Assembly (NCBI RefSeq): GCF_000223375.1
Contig: NC_017384.1
Span: forward strand, 1,430,097 to 1,494,096
Direction of reading: 5' to 3'
Source of the DNA: Ketogulonicigenium vulgare WSH-001
GTDB taxonomy: Bacteria; Pseudomonadota; Alphaproteobacteria; Rhodobacterales; Rhodobacteraceae
DNA: 64,000 bases
How positions within the stretch are numbered: the stretch's first letter is position 1; each line of letters starts with the position of its first letter. The notes below the pieces were generated by a model. The model saw nothing but the letters and a program-made list of their open reading frames with translations, searched no databases and was not told the origin of the DNA. The position numbers were made by a program, and so were the translations under genes. Of this stretch, positions 44,124 to 52,407 are shown piece by piece.

Positions 44124-45572
44124 ATGGAAAAATCCAACGATGAGCGGCAAGTGCTGTCGATCGCGCTTGTCATCTCGATCGCGTTCTTGATCGAGGCGAT
44201 TGACGGGACCATCCTCGTTGCGGCATTGCCCGCGATCGCCCGCGATTTTGGTGTCGACCCTCTGCGCGCCAATATGGCCGTCTCGGTTTATCTGATGGCG
44301 GTTGCAGCGACCATTCCCGCCAGCAGTTGGCTGGCGGACCGCTTTGGCGCGCGGCGGGTGTTTTTGATGGCGATGGGCGGGTTTGTTCTTGCGTCGCTGG
44401 GTTCGGCGATGGCGCAGAACCTGCAAAGCCTGATCGCGACCCGCATCGCCCAGGGCATCGCCGGCGGGTTGATGACCCCCACGGGGCGCTTGCTGCTGAT
44501 CCGCGCGGTGCCAAAGACACAGCTGAGCACCGCGATCATGTGGATGTCCATGCCCGTCATGATCGGCCCGGTGCTGGGGCCGCTGATCGGGGGTGCCTTG
44601 GTCACCTATGCGTCGTGGCGCTGGATTTTCTTGATCTCACTGCCTATCGGGATCATCGGGATCTTTGTCTGCCTGCGCTTGCTGCCACGTAGCCAGCAAG
44701 AGGCACGCCGCGCCTTTGACACCGCCGGCTTCCTGCTATGCGCCTTGGTCTTGGGCGCCCTGCAACTGAGCATCGACCAGATCGTCCATCCGATCGTACC
44801 GCCGCAATTCGCCCCGGTGCTATGGGTTTTGGGCGTGGCTGGCCTGATGGCCTATATTCTTCATGCACGCCGCATAGCGCGCCCTGCGCTCGAGCTGTCT
44901 TTGCTGCGAGAGCGGTTGTTCCGCACCGGCATTCTGGCGGGATCGCTGTCGCGCATCGGGCTGAATGCGACCCCATTTTTGCTGCAATTGCAGCTGCAAC
45001 TGGGCTTCAACTGGAGCGCACTGAAAGCCGGCAGCATCGTCTTTGCGGTCTCGGCAGGCTCGCTGGTGCTAAAGCCCATCATGCCGCGCGTGCTGGGTCG
45101 GCTGGGCTTTCGCTGGACGCTGGTACTGAACGGCCTTGCGGGCGCGCTGCTTTCCGGTGTGATGGCCTTGTTCACGCCCAATACGCCGATGTGGCTGCTG
45201 TTGGTGGTGGTTCTGGCCTATGGTGTCGCCCGCTCGCTGCAGTTCAACACCGTGAACACATTGCTATACGCCGATATCCCCAAAGACAGACAAAGTGCGG
45301 CAACGGCATTTGGCGGCGTGGGGCAACAGCTCTCGATGGCCCTTGGGATCTCGCTGGCGGCTGTCGCTGTCGCGCAGATGACGGCGCTTGGCCTAGAGGT
45401 GCAGCATGAGGCAATTTCGTGCGCCATGCTGATCCTATGCGCCATCACCGCAGCCTCTGCGCTGATCTTTTATTTCTGTCTCGCCACAGACGACGGAGCG
45501 GAAGCCGCCCGCCGTCCCCCTCAAAAAGCCGCCAGCCATGGCGCCACGCCCGTAAAAGGCAAAGTATCGTGA
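44124..45572 (+). CDS. MFS transporter, DHA2 (EmrB/QacA) 14-helix type
   Basis: The 482-residue membrane protein has about 14 hydrophobic segments and the family motifs EAIDGTILVAALPAIARDFG (motif D-like) and SWLADRFGARRVF (motif A), followed by GPVLGPLIGG (motif C of drug/proton antiporters). It lies 14 bases after the deacetylase pair and its stop overlaps the amidase GTG start. DHA2 members export drugs, dyes or metabolites with proton antiport; in a catabolic operon it may move substrate or product. Confidence 0.85.
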   Translation: MEKSNDERQVLSIALVISIAFLIEAIDGTILVAALPAIARDFGVDPLRANMAVSVYLMAVAATIPASSWLADRFGARRVFLMAMGGFVLASLGSAMAQNLQSLIATRIAQGIAGGLMTPTGRLLLIRAVPKTQLSTAIMWMSMPVMIGPVLGPLIGGALVTYASWRWIFLISLPIGIIGIFVCLRLLPRSQQEARRAFDTAGFLLCALVLGALQLSIDQIVHPIVPPQFAPVLWVLGVAGLMAYILHARRIARPALELSLLRERLFRTGILAGSLSRIGLNATPFLLQLQLQLGFNWSALKAGSIVFAVSAGSLVLKPIMPRVLGRLGFRWTLVLNGLAGALLSGVMALFTPNTPMWLLLVVVLAYGVARSLQFNTVNTLLYADIPKDRQSAATAFGGVGQQLSMALGISLAAVAVAQMTALGLEVQHEAISCAMLILCAITAASALIFYFCLATDDGAEAARRPPQKAASHGATPVKGKVS

Positions 45573-47026
45573 ACATTGTTAAGTCTGACTTCGCCCCTCG
45601 TCGCCGCGCGGACCCGCAGCAATTGGGACCGGGCCCGACAGACCTATCGCTTGCCGATGCGGCACGGGCGATGACAGCGGGCGCGCTGGATGCCCGTACG
45701 CTTGTCCAGGCGACATTGACCCGGTTGGAACAGACCGAAAGCCATATCCACGCCTATTTACGGCATGATGCGGATGCCGCCCTTGCCGCGGCCGAGGCCT
45801 CAGATAAGCGCCGCAAGGCAGGGGCCGCGCGTGGGCCGCTGGATGGTGTCCCGTTCGCGGTCAAGGACAATATGGACGCCCTTGGCTTTGCCACAACCGC
45901 GGCGTCCCGCGTTCCACAGCCCCCCGTGACCGCCGACAGCGCCATTGTCGCGCGCCTGCGCGCTGCGGGTGCGATCCTGATCGGCAAGGCGAACACCTGG
46001 GAATATGGCACCGGCAATAGCGCCGTCAGTTTCGATCTGCCAACGCCGCCAGCACGCAATCCGTGGAACCCCGCCCATTATACTGGCGGCTCGTCCTCTG
46101 GCTCGGCCGCAGCGGTCGCGGCGGGCAGTGCGTCTTTCTCGATCGGAACGGATTCAGGCGGATCGGTGCGTCTGCCGGCGGCAGGATGCGGCATCGTAGG
46201 CCTGAAACCAACCTTCGGGCGGATCAGCCGCGCGGGTATCATGCCGAACTGCTGGTCCTTTGACACGCCGGGGCCGATGACCTGGACAGTAGAAGATGCG
46301 GCGATCGTCTATGATGCGATCGCGGGTCATGATGCCGCTGATCCGGTCAGCCTGACAACGGATTTCATCCGCACCGCTGCGGGGCTCAACCAATCCATCG
46401 CCGGCCTGAGGGTCGGGCTGATTGGCGCGCTTGACGATCACGCGCCGTCTTCGCCTGAAATATCGGGAGCCTTGGCCAAGGCCGCCGATATGTTGAGGGC
46501 GCTCGGCGCCACTGTGCAGCCCCTGAAGATGCCGCTGCCGCCCAGCCGTTACCGCGAGGTCGCCACGCCGATCAACTGGTCGGAAAGCTTTTCGATCCAC
46601 GAAAGCGATTATCTGATGCACCGCGACCTGATGGGGGCGGCGCTGCGGGAAAAACTGGAAACCGGCATGTATATGCGCGCGGCCGACTATCTGGCCGCCC
46701 TGCGCGAGCGCCGCCGCCTTGTCATCGCAACCGACGCGCTGTTTGGCACGGTCGATCTGTTGCTGCTGCCGATGACGCCTTTCGCCGCGCCGCAGATTAC
46801 CGACGATGCCCGGGTGCGGGCCTTTACCACCGCATCGGCGGGCAGCCCGTTTTCCCTCACCGGGCATCCCGCGCTGTCTTTGCCGGTCGGCGCCGCGCCT
46901 GACGGCCTGCCCCTCGCCGTGCAACTTGCGGCGGGCTTTCACCAAGAACACCTGCTTTTGCGCGCCGCCCATCAGCTAGAGCAGACCATGCTGCAAAACG
47001 AGGGCAAAGGATCGACCCATGTCTGA
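45569..47026 (+). CDS. amidase (amidase signature family) with GTG start
   Basis: The 485-residue amidase signature enzyme shows the Ser-cisSer-Lys triad: Lys99 in FAVKDNMD, the serine-rich GGSSSGSA (residues 173-180) and the nucleophile Ser199 in GTDSGGSVR. The GTG at 45569 overlaps the MFS stop (GTGA) and gives the proper family N-terminal region. Members hydrolyse amides, ureides or carbamates such as allophanate or glutamyl-tRNA. Position after the deacetylase homologues suggests a later step of the same pathway. Confidence 0.83.
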   Translation: MNIVKSDFAPRRRADPQQLGPGPTDLSLADAARAMTAGALDARTLVQATLTRLEQTESHIHAYLRHDADAALAAAEASDKRRKAGAARGPLDGVPFAVKDNMDALGFATTAASRVPQPPVTADSAIVARLRAAGAILIGKANTWEYGTGNSAVSFDLPTPPARNPWNPAHYTGGSSSGSAAAVAAGSASFSIGTDSGGSVRLPAAGCGIVGLKPTFGRISRAGIMPNCWSFDTPGPMTWTVEDAAIVYDAIAGHDAADPVSLTTDFIRTAAGLNQSIAGLRVGLIGALDDHAPSSPEISGALAKAADMLRALGATVQPLKMPLPPSRYREVATPINWSESFSIHESDYLMHRDLMGAALREKLETGMYMRAADYLAALRERRRLVIATDALFGTVDLLLLPMTPFAAPQITDDARVRAFTTASAGSPFSLTGHPALSLPVGAAPDGLPLAVQLAAGFHQEHLLLRAAHQLEQTMLQNEGKGSTHV

Positions 47027-47225
47027 TGACCAGACCAAGCCCAAGGATGCGGCAGACCAAGCCGCCCTTCTGATACAATTGCACAGCCGGCCCGTGCCGT
47101 TCGCCAGCGCCGCTTTTTCCGATGGGATGGGCGCGGCGATGCTGCGGGCAATGCACGCAGGCCGCGCGGTTCCGCGCGGGCAAAAGGCGGATGCGCCGCT
47201 ATGGGCCAAGCGTGACGACCTGTGA
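47019..47225 (+). CDS. 68-residue protein of unknown function overlapping the amidase gene
   Basis: The small protein starts MSDDQTKPKDAADQAALLIQ and overlaps the amidase stop by 8 bases, an arrangement like that of other translationally coupled genes here. It has no signal peptide, membrane segment or motif I recognise; a central amphipathic helix is likely (GMGAAMLRAMHAG). Some amidases are encoded with small partner subunits, so a partner role is conceivable, but I cannot support it from sequence. It may also be non-coding. Confidence 0.5.
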   Translation: MSDDQTKPKDAADQAALLIQLHSRPVPFASAAFSDGMGAAMLRAMHAGRAVPRGQKADAPLWAKRDDL

Positions 47226-47323
47226 TTCGGGTCGCGCATACATAAACTGCCGTGTTTTTATACGAATGCCGTCCCCGCGTGCCGATTACCGACCAAAGTT
47301 TTGCATCTGCACGCGCGTGCCAG

Positions 47324-47377
47324 TTGACAGTATAAATTTCCCCTCCATAACTTTGTTTAAAACAACTGTTTAATACA
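47324..47377 (+). promoter_or_regulatory. promoter and shared 26-bp operator, copy 2
   Basis: A -35 box TTGACA (47324-47329) and -10-like CATAAC (47346-47351) are 16 bases apart and are followed at once by the operator 47352-47377, which reads TTTGTTTAAAAC then AACTGTTTAATACA. It contains two direct copies of a TGTTTAAWACA-like palindrome 13 bases apart. The copy at 55017-55042 differs at 4 of 26 positions and has the same placement relative to its promoter. It controls the ABC operon that follows. Confidence 0.7.
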
Positions 47378-47437
47378 AGAAGATCGGCTGCAACACCTTT
47401 GCGTCAAGCAGCCATCCCCACCAACAGGAACAAACAA

Positions 47438-48660
47438 ATGAATGCTCGCTTTCTACTTCTTCTGACGACTGTCCTTGCCACGCCGGCGTTTGCGCAACAG
47501 CAGGCCGACGTCGTCCATTCGTGGACGACGGGCACCGAAGCGGCGGCCGTGCAGGCGCTGGCTGACGTGTTCGCCGCCAATGGCGGCACATGGGTTGATG
47601 TGCCTGTCGCCGGCCCCAGCAACGCGACCGCAACGGCCGTGAACCGTATCGTGGGCGGCACGCCTCCGGCAGCCTTCCGCCTGTCGGTCGGCGGCGAGAT
47701 TCTGACGATGGCAGAACAAGGTCTTTTGCGCCCGATCGAGGTCGAGGGCCTTGACCTTGATGCGACGATCCCGACCGTGTTCCAAGCTGGCCTGAAATAC
47801 GAAGACGAATATTACGGCATTCCGCTGAACGTACAAAGCGTCAACTGGGTCTTTGCCTCGAACAAAGCACTGGCCGAGGCAGGCGTCACCGAGTATCCGA
47901 CCGACCTCGACAGCTTTTCGCGGCGCTGGATGCACTGAAAGCGGCGGGTAAAATCCCCTTCGCCCAGACCGGGATCGCCTTCTTTGAAGAATTCGTCTTC
48001 AACGAGGTCCTGCTGGCTTCGGGCGGCCTGCCCCTTTACCAGCAGTTCATCCGCGACCATGATGGCGCAGCGATCGACAGCCCCGAATTCGTCGCCGCAA
48101 CCGAGGCCTATGCCCGTCTGCGTGGCTATACCGATCCGGGCATGCCGGGCCGTAACTGGACAGATACCGCGAACCTTGTGATCAACGGCGATGCGGGCTT
48201 CATTCTGAACGGTGACTGGGCGAATGCGGCCTTCACCTCGGCTGGACTGGTGGCTGGTACCGATTACGAATGCAACATCGGCTTTGCCTCGCATGTCATG
48301 GTCATGGGTTCGGACGCATTGGTCTTCCCGACCTCGGGCGATGCCGAACTGATGCAGGCGCAAGATCTGCTGGCCGCGACCGCCATCTCGCTCGAGGGAC
48401 AGATCAATTTTAACAGCGTAAAAGGCTCGGTCCCGGTACGCACCGATGTCGACACTTCGGCGCTGAATAGCTGTTTGGCCAAAGCTGTCGCCTTTGTCGG
48501 CACCGAAGGCGGGGCGACCCCTTGGCCGTCCTACTATAACTCGCCCGAGCGCAATTTGGCTGTGCGCGATCTGATCACCGGCTTCTGGAACACCCCCAGC
48601 ATGACCGCCGAGCAGTTCCGCGCCCAGTTGAAAAGCACAAACGCGCAGTATCCCAACTGA
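47438..48660 (+). pseudogene. sugar-type ABC binding protein gene with a one-base frameshift
   Basis: The N-terminal frame (signal peptide LLLLTTVLATPAFAQQ, then VVHSWTTGTEAAAVQALADV) ends at a stop near 47936, and the rest of the protein continues in another frame from about 47918 (AALDALKAAGKIPFAQTG through QYPN at 48660). The switch falls at a run of four T (47915-47918); one more T restores a 407-residue family 1 binding protein. All other genes of this ABC operon look intact. It is either a real inactivating deletion or a homopolymer sequencing error. Without it the importer would lack its binding protein. Confidence 0.85.
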
Positions 48661-48679
48661 TCGCTCTCTAAAATTATGT

Positions 48680-48709
48680 GGTGCAAGCCTCTCGTGCTTG
48701 CACCTTTTT
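48680..48709 (+). terminator. intrinsic terminator between binding-protein and permease genes
   Basis: GGTGCAAG (48680-48687) and CTTGCACC (48697-48704) form a perfect 8-bp stem followed by TTTTT. It lies between the binding-protein stop and the first permease start at 48745, so it probably attenuates transcription to keep the membrane genes lower than the binding protein. Confidence 0.75.
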
Positions 48710-48744
48710 CGTGGCCGCTCTTGCCCCTACTTTATGGAGTCCGC

Positions 48745-49635
48745 ATGTCGCCCGCTAGAAAGCGCAACGCGATCTCACCCGCAGCCATATCCAATGGAAT
48801 CCTGTGGCTCATTGTTCTGTCAATCTTCATGGGGGCCGCCCTTTGGAGCGTCTGGATCTCGCTGACCAATAGCAAGATCCTGCCCTCGAACACCTTTGTC
48901 GGCCTGCGGCAGTATGTCGAGCTTTTCCAGAACGAACGCTGGCTGTCGGCGCTGAATAACATCGCCGTTTTCGGAGTCCTATTTGTCGGGATATCGCTGT
49001 TGATCGGATTGGTCATGGCCATCTTGATCGACCAGAAGGTGCGCGGCGAGAACCTGTTGCGCACCATCTATATGCTGCCGCATGCGATGTCGTTCATCGT
49101 TGCGGGCCTCGCTTGGCAATGGCTGATGAACCCCGGCCTTGGCCTGCAGACCTATGTGCAGGCGATGGGGTGGGAAAGCTTCCGCTTTGACTGGACGGTC
49201 CGACCCGAAACCGCGATCTATGCGGTGGTGCTGGCCGGTGTGTGGCAAGGCAGCGGGCTGATGATGGTTATCATTTTGGCTGCGCTGCGCGGTGTCGACC
49301 AAGACATCTGGAAAGCCAGCCGCATTGACGGCATTCCGGCTTGGCGTGTCTATCTGCGGGTCGTGCTGCCGATGCTGACCCCCGCCATCGGTACATCTGC
49401 GTTCCTTTTGTCGCTTTCGGTTGTCAAAGCCTATGACCTTGTGGTCGCAACCACGAATGGCGGACCGGGCCACGCATCCGACGTGCCCGCGCGCTTTGCC
49501 ATGGATTACTATTTCTCGCGCTACAATATCGGGCTGGCCTCGGCGGCTTCGGTCTCGATGCTGGTTGCCGTCCTCGCCGCGCTGGCACCGTGGATGTACC
49601 TGCAACATGTGCGCGCCCGTAAAGGAGGCCACTGA
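48745..49635 (+). CDS. sugar-type ABC permease (MalF/UgpA type)
   Basis: The 296-residue permease has six membrane segments and an EAA-type loop (DQDIWKASRIDGIPAWRVYL). GGAG lies at good distance before the ATG at 48745; a longer open frame upstream crosses the terminator hairpin and is rejected. Its stop and the next start share one base (TGATG). Confidence 0.87.
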   Translation: MSPARKRNAISPAAISNGILWLIVLSIFMGAALWSVWISLTNSKILPSNTFVGLRQYVELFQNERWLSALNNIAVFGVLFVGISLLIGLVMAILIDQKVRGENLLRTIYMLPHAMSFIVAGLAWQWLMNPGLGLQTYVQAMGWESFRFDWTVRPETAIYAVVLAGVWQGSGLMMVIILAALRGVDQDIWKASRIDGIPAWRVYLRVVLPMLTPAIGTSAFLLSLSVVKAYDLVVATTNGGPGHASDVPARFAMDYYFSRYNIGLASAASVSMLVAVLAALAPWMYLQHVRARKGGH

Positions 49636-50528
49636 TGAACACCGTATCTGCCGTCCCGCAGCAAGGGCCAAAACCGCGGCGCCTGACGCTTGGTCGGATC
49701 GGCATCTATGCTGTGCTGATCGCGATGGCACTGTTCTACCTGCTGCCCTTCTATGTCATGCTGACCACATCATTGAAAACCATGCCGGAAATCCGCCTTG
49801 GTCAAATCTTGGCTTGGCCGCAGGATATAACCTTTGCCGCGTGGAAGGCCGCGTGGAGCGAGACCTGCACCGGCATCGACTGTTCGGGCGTGTCCGCCGG
49901 CTTTTGGAATTCCCTGCGCATCTCGGCCGTATCGGTCAGCGTCTCGGTGCTGTTTGGCGCGTTCTTCGGCTATACCCTCAGCTTTTGGAAAGTGCGCGGC
50001 ATGACAGTGCTGTTCACATTGCTGATGCTGGGCGCGTTTATCCCCTATCAGGTCTTTCTGTATCCGATGGTGCGCGCGATGGCCGCGCTGCAGATCTACA
50101 ATACATTTGCCTCGATCTGTCTGGTGCATATCATCTTTGGCCTGCCGATCACCACGATGCTGTTCCGCAACTATTACGCCACACTGCCGCAAGAGCTGAT
50201 CTCGGCCGCGCGCATCGACGGCGCTGGCTTCCTGCGCATTTTCCGCAAGATCGTGCTGCCGATGTCGGGTCCCATGCTGATCGTTGCCGTCATCTTGCAG
50301 CTGACTGGCATCTGGAACGATTACATCATCGGCCTTGTGTTTGGCGGTACCGAAAACCGACCGATGACGGTGCAGCTTAACAACATCGGTGGCTCGGAAA
50401 CGGGCGAGCGTTTTTACAACGTGAACATGGCCGCCACCATTTTGACCGCCGCAGTTCCCATGATTGTCTATTTCCTGTCCGGCCGCTGGTTCGAGCGCGG
50501 TGTGACGGCAGGCGCCGTGAAAGGATAA
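49635..50528 (+). CDS. sugar-type ABC permease (MalG type)
   Basis: The 297-residue permease shows the loop PQELISAARIDGAGFLRIFR and the MalG-like C-terminus FERGVTAGAVKG. The first membrane segment is near residues 23-45. It shares one base with the preceding permease gene and is followed after 3 bases by the ATPase gene. It would form the channel with the MalF-type subunit. Confidence 0.87.
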   Translation: MNTVSAVPQQGPKPRRLTLGRIGIYAVLIAMALFYLLPFYVMLTTSLKTMPEIRLGQILAWPQDITFAAWKAAWSETCTGIDCSGVSAGFWNSLRISAVSVSVSVLFGAFFGYTLSFWKVRGMTVLFTLLMLGAFIPYQVFLYPMVRAMAALQIYNTFASICLVHIIFGLPITTMLFRNYYATLPQELISAARIDGAGFLRIFRKIVLPMSGPMLIVAVILQLTGIWNDYIIGLVFGGTENRPMTVQLNNIGGSETGERFYNVNMAATILTAAVPMIVYFLSGRWFERGVTAGAVKG

Positions 50529-50531
50529 CCT

Positions 50532-51593
50532 ATGAAAGCCCCCGTCCGCATCTCCAACCTTTGTATCGACTATGCCAACCTGCGCGTGCTTTCGAACCTG
50601 AACCTCGACATCGCAGGGGGCGAGTTCGTCGTCCTGCTTGGCCCGTCGGGCTGCGGGAAATCGACGCTGCTCAATGCGATTGCCGGCTTCAATGATGTTG
50701 CCGAAGGAAGCATCGAAATTGGCGGCCAGAACGTCACTTGGGCCGAGCCCAAAGACCGCGGTATCGGCATGGTGTTCCAATCCTATGCGCTTTATCCAAA
50801 AATGACTGTGCGCCAGAATCTGGCCTTCGCGCTGGAAACGGCGCGGGTGTCAAAGTCCGAGATCGAAGCCCGCATTGCACGCACGGCCAAAGTCTTGCAG
50901 CTGGACCATTTGCTGGCTCGCCGCCCGGCGCAGCTTTCCGGCGGTCAGCGCCAGCGCGTCGCCATTGGCCGCGCATTGGTGCGCGATGTCGGCGTCTTCT
51001 TGTTCGATGAACCGCTGTCAAACCTGGATGCCCAGCTGCGCAACGACCTGCGGATCGAAATCAAGCGTCTGCACAAGCAACTGAATGCGACCATCGTCTA
51101 CGTGACGCACGATCAGGTCGAAGCGATGACCCTGGCCGACCGTATCGCCGTGATGAATGGCGGCGTCATTCAGCAACTTGGCACCCCTGCCGAAGTCTAT
51201 CACACACCCGCGAATAAATTCGTCGCCAGCTTCCTCGGCTCGCCGCGCATGAACTTTATCGAGGGTACGCTGGAGGGGGCGACCTTCCGCGCGGCGACGG
51301 GCGAGCTGCTGGATGTCAGCGCCTATCCCTTTGCCGCTGCGGCAAAGTCCGGGCCAGTCACCTTGGGCGTTCGCCCTGAAAAGGTGAACCTTGCTGCGAC
51401 CGGCACGGCGGGCAAAATCAGCGTGGTCGAGCCGATGGGCGCCGATACCGTGATCTGGGTGCCATTCATGGGTACGGATCTGACGGTCCGGCTGGACGGC
51501 GAGGCGCGCGTCGCCGAAGGCGATACCGTCTATCCCGCATTCGCCATCGCCGACATTTCGCTGTTCGATGGCGAGACGGGGGCCCGTCTTTAA
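50532..51593 (+). CDS. sugar-type ABC ATPase (UgpC/MalK type)
   Basis: The 353-residue ATPase has Walker A GPSGCGKST, signature LSGGQRQRVAIGRAL, Walker B VFLFDEPLSNLD and H-loop VTHDQVEAMTL, then the C-terminal domain beginning FLGSPRMNFIEG. It closely parallels the ATPase at 14550-15632. The stop and the next start share one base (TAATG), so the downstream isomerase belongs to the same operon. Confidence 0.9.
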   Translation: MKAPVRISNLCIDYANLRVLSNLNLDIAGGEFVVLLGPSGCGKSTLLNAIAGFNDVAEGSIEIGGQNVTWAEPKDRGIGMVFQSYALYPKMTVRQNLAFALETARVSKSEIEARIARTAKVLQLDHLLARRPAQLSGGQRQRVAIGRALVRDVGVFLFDEPLSNLDAQLRNDLRIEIKRLHKQLNATIVYVTHDQVEAMTLADRIAVMNGGVIQQLGTPAEVYHTPANKFVASFLGSPRMNFIEGTLEGATFRAATGELLDVSAYPFAAAAKSGPVTLGVRPEKVNLAATGTAGKISVVEPMGADTVIWVPFMGTDLTVRLDGEARVAEGDTVYPAFAIADISLFDGETGARL

Positions 51594-52372
51594 TGCTGCC
51601 CTCGAACCAATATTCGTTCCAATTGTTCTCCTCGCGCGCGGGCGATTTGGACGCCCAGTTCGCACTGCTTGGCACATTGGGTTACACCGATGTGCAGCCC
51701 TTCTTCTTTGCACCGCCCGAAAACCACGACGCGATCGACGCCCAAATCGCCCTGATGCAGCACTATGGCATGACCGCCGAAAGCGGCCATTTCAAACTGA
51801 GCATGTTCGACGATGGCCCCGATCTTGTTGCGGGCATCGCCAAGAAATACGGGATGTGGCTTGTGGTTGTGCCGTGGATCGAGCCCGAGGACCGGCCCAC
51901 CACGCGCGAGGGCTGGCAAGCCATCGGCGCGCGCCTTGAACAGATCTCGGACGAGATGGCCGCGCGGGGTCTGACCTTTGCCTATCACAACCACGAGTTC
52001 GAGATGGAACCCCTGCCCGACGGCAGCTTTCCCATCACGCATCTTTTGGGCGAGAAAGTGGCCTTCGAGCCTGATCTGGCTTGGATCGCCGTTGCGGGGC
52101 AGGACCCGGCAGAATGGTTGGACAAATATGCCGGCCGCATTCCTGCCGTGCATGTCAAGGATATCGCCCCCGCCGGCGAATGTCTGGACGAAAAGGGCTT
52201 TGCCGATCTGGGGCATGGCGTGATGGACTGGGACAGGCTCTGGCCCTTGTCCTGCGCCGCGGGCAGCCGTCTGATGGTGGTCGAACATGACCTGCCCAAT
52301 GACTGGCGCCGGTTTGCGACACGCGCCATGGCCAGCCTGCAGCGCCTAGCCCAAACCGAGATCGCAAAATAA
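51593..52372 (+). CDS. sugar phosphate isomerase/epimerase (TIM barrel)
   Basis: The 259-residue xylose-isomerase-like barrel shows TFAYHNHEFEME, IPAVHVKDIAP and the C-terminal VVEHDLPNDWRRF, which contain likely metal-binding His, Glu and Asp. It resembles IolE/inosose-dehydratase-like isomerases but is distinct from the pair at 9.5-11.3 kb. It is the last gene of the ABC operon and is followed directly by a strong terminator. It probably acts on the imported compound. Confidence 0.82.
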   Translation: MLPSNQYSFQLFSSRAGDLDAQFALLGTLGYTDVQPFFFAPPENHDAIDAQIALMQHYGMTAESGHFKLSMFDDGPDLVAGIAKKYGMWLVVVPWIEPEDRPTTREGWQAIGARLEQISDEMAARGLTFAYHNHEFEMEPLPDGSFPITHLLGEKVAFEPDLAWIAVAGQDPAEWLDKYAGRIPAVHVKDIAPAGECLDEKGFADLGHGVMDWDRLWPLSCAAGSRLMVVEHDLPNDWRRFATRAMASLQRLAQTEIAK

Positions 52373-52373
52373 C

Positions 52374-52399
52374 AAAAGGGGGCGTCTTCGCCCCCTTTT
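52374..52399. terminator. strong bidirectional intrinsic terminator
   Basis: AAAAGGGGGCG (52374-52384), loop TCTT and CGCCCCCTTTT (52389-52399) form an 11-bp perfect stem with A and T tracts on both sides. It separates the convergent isomerase and GMC oxidoreductase genes and can serve both strands. Confidence 0.88.
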
Positions 52400-52407
52400 T
52401 CATTCTA

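Noticed and set aside
47915..47940. Programmed frameshift in the binding-protein gene
   Set aside because: A short T run with no stimulating structure or known family precedent; a one-base deletion or sequencing error explains it better.
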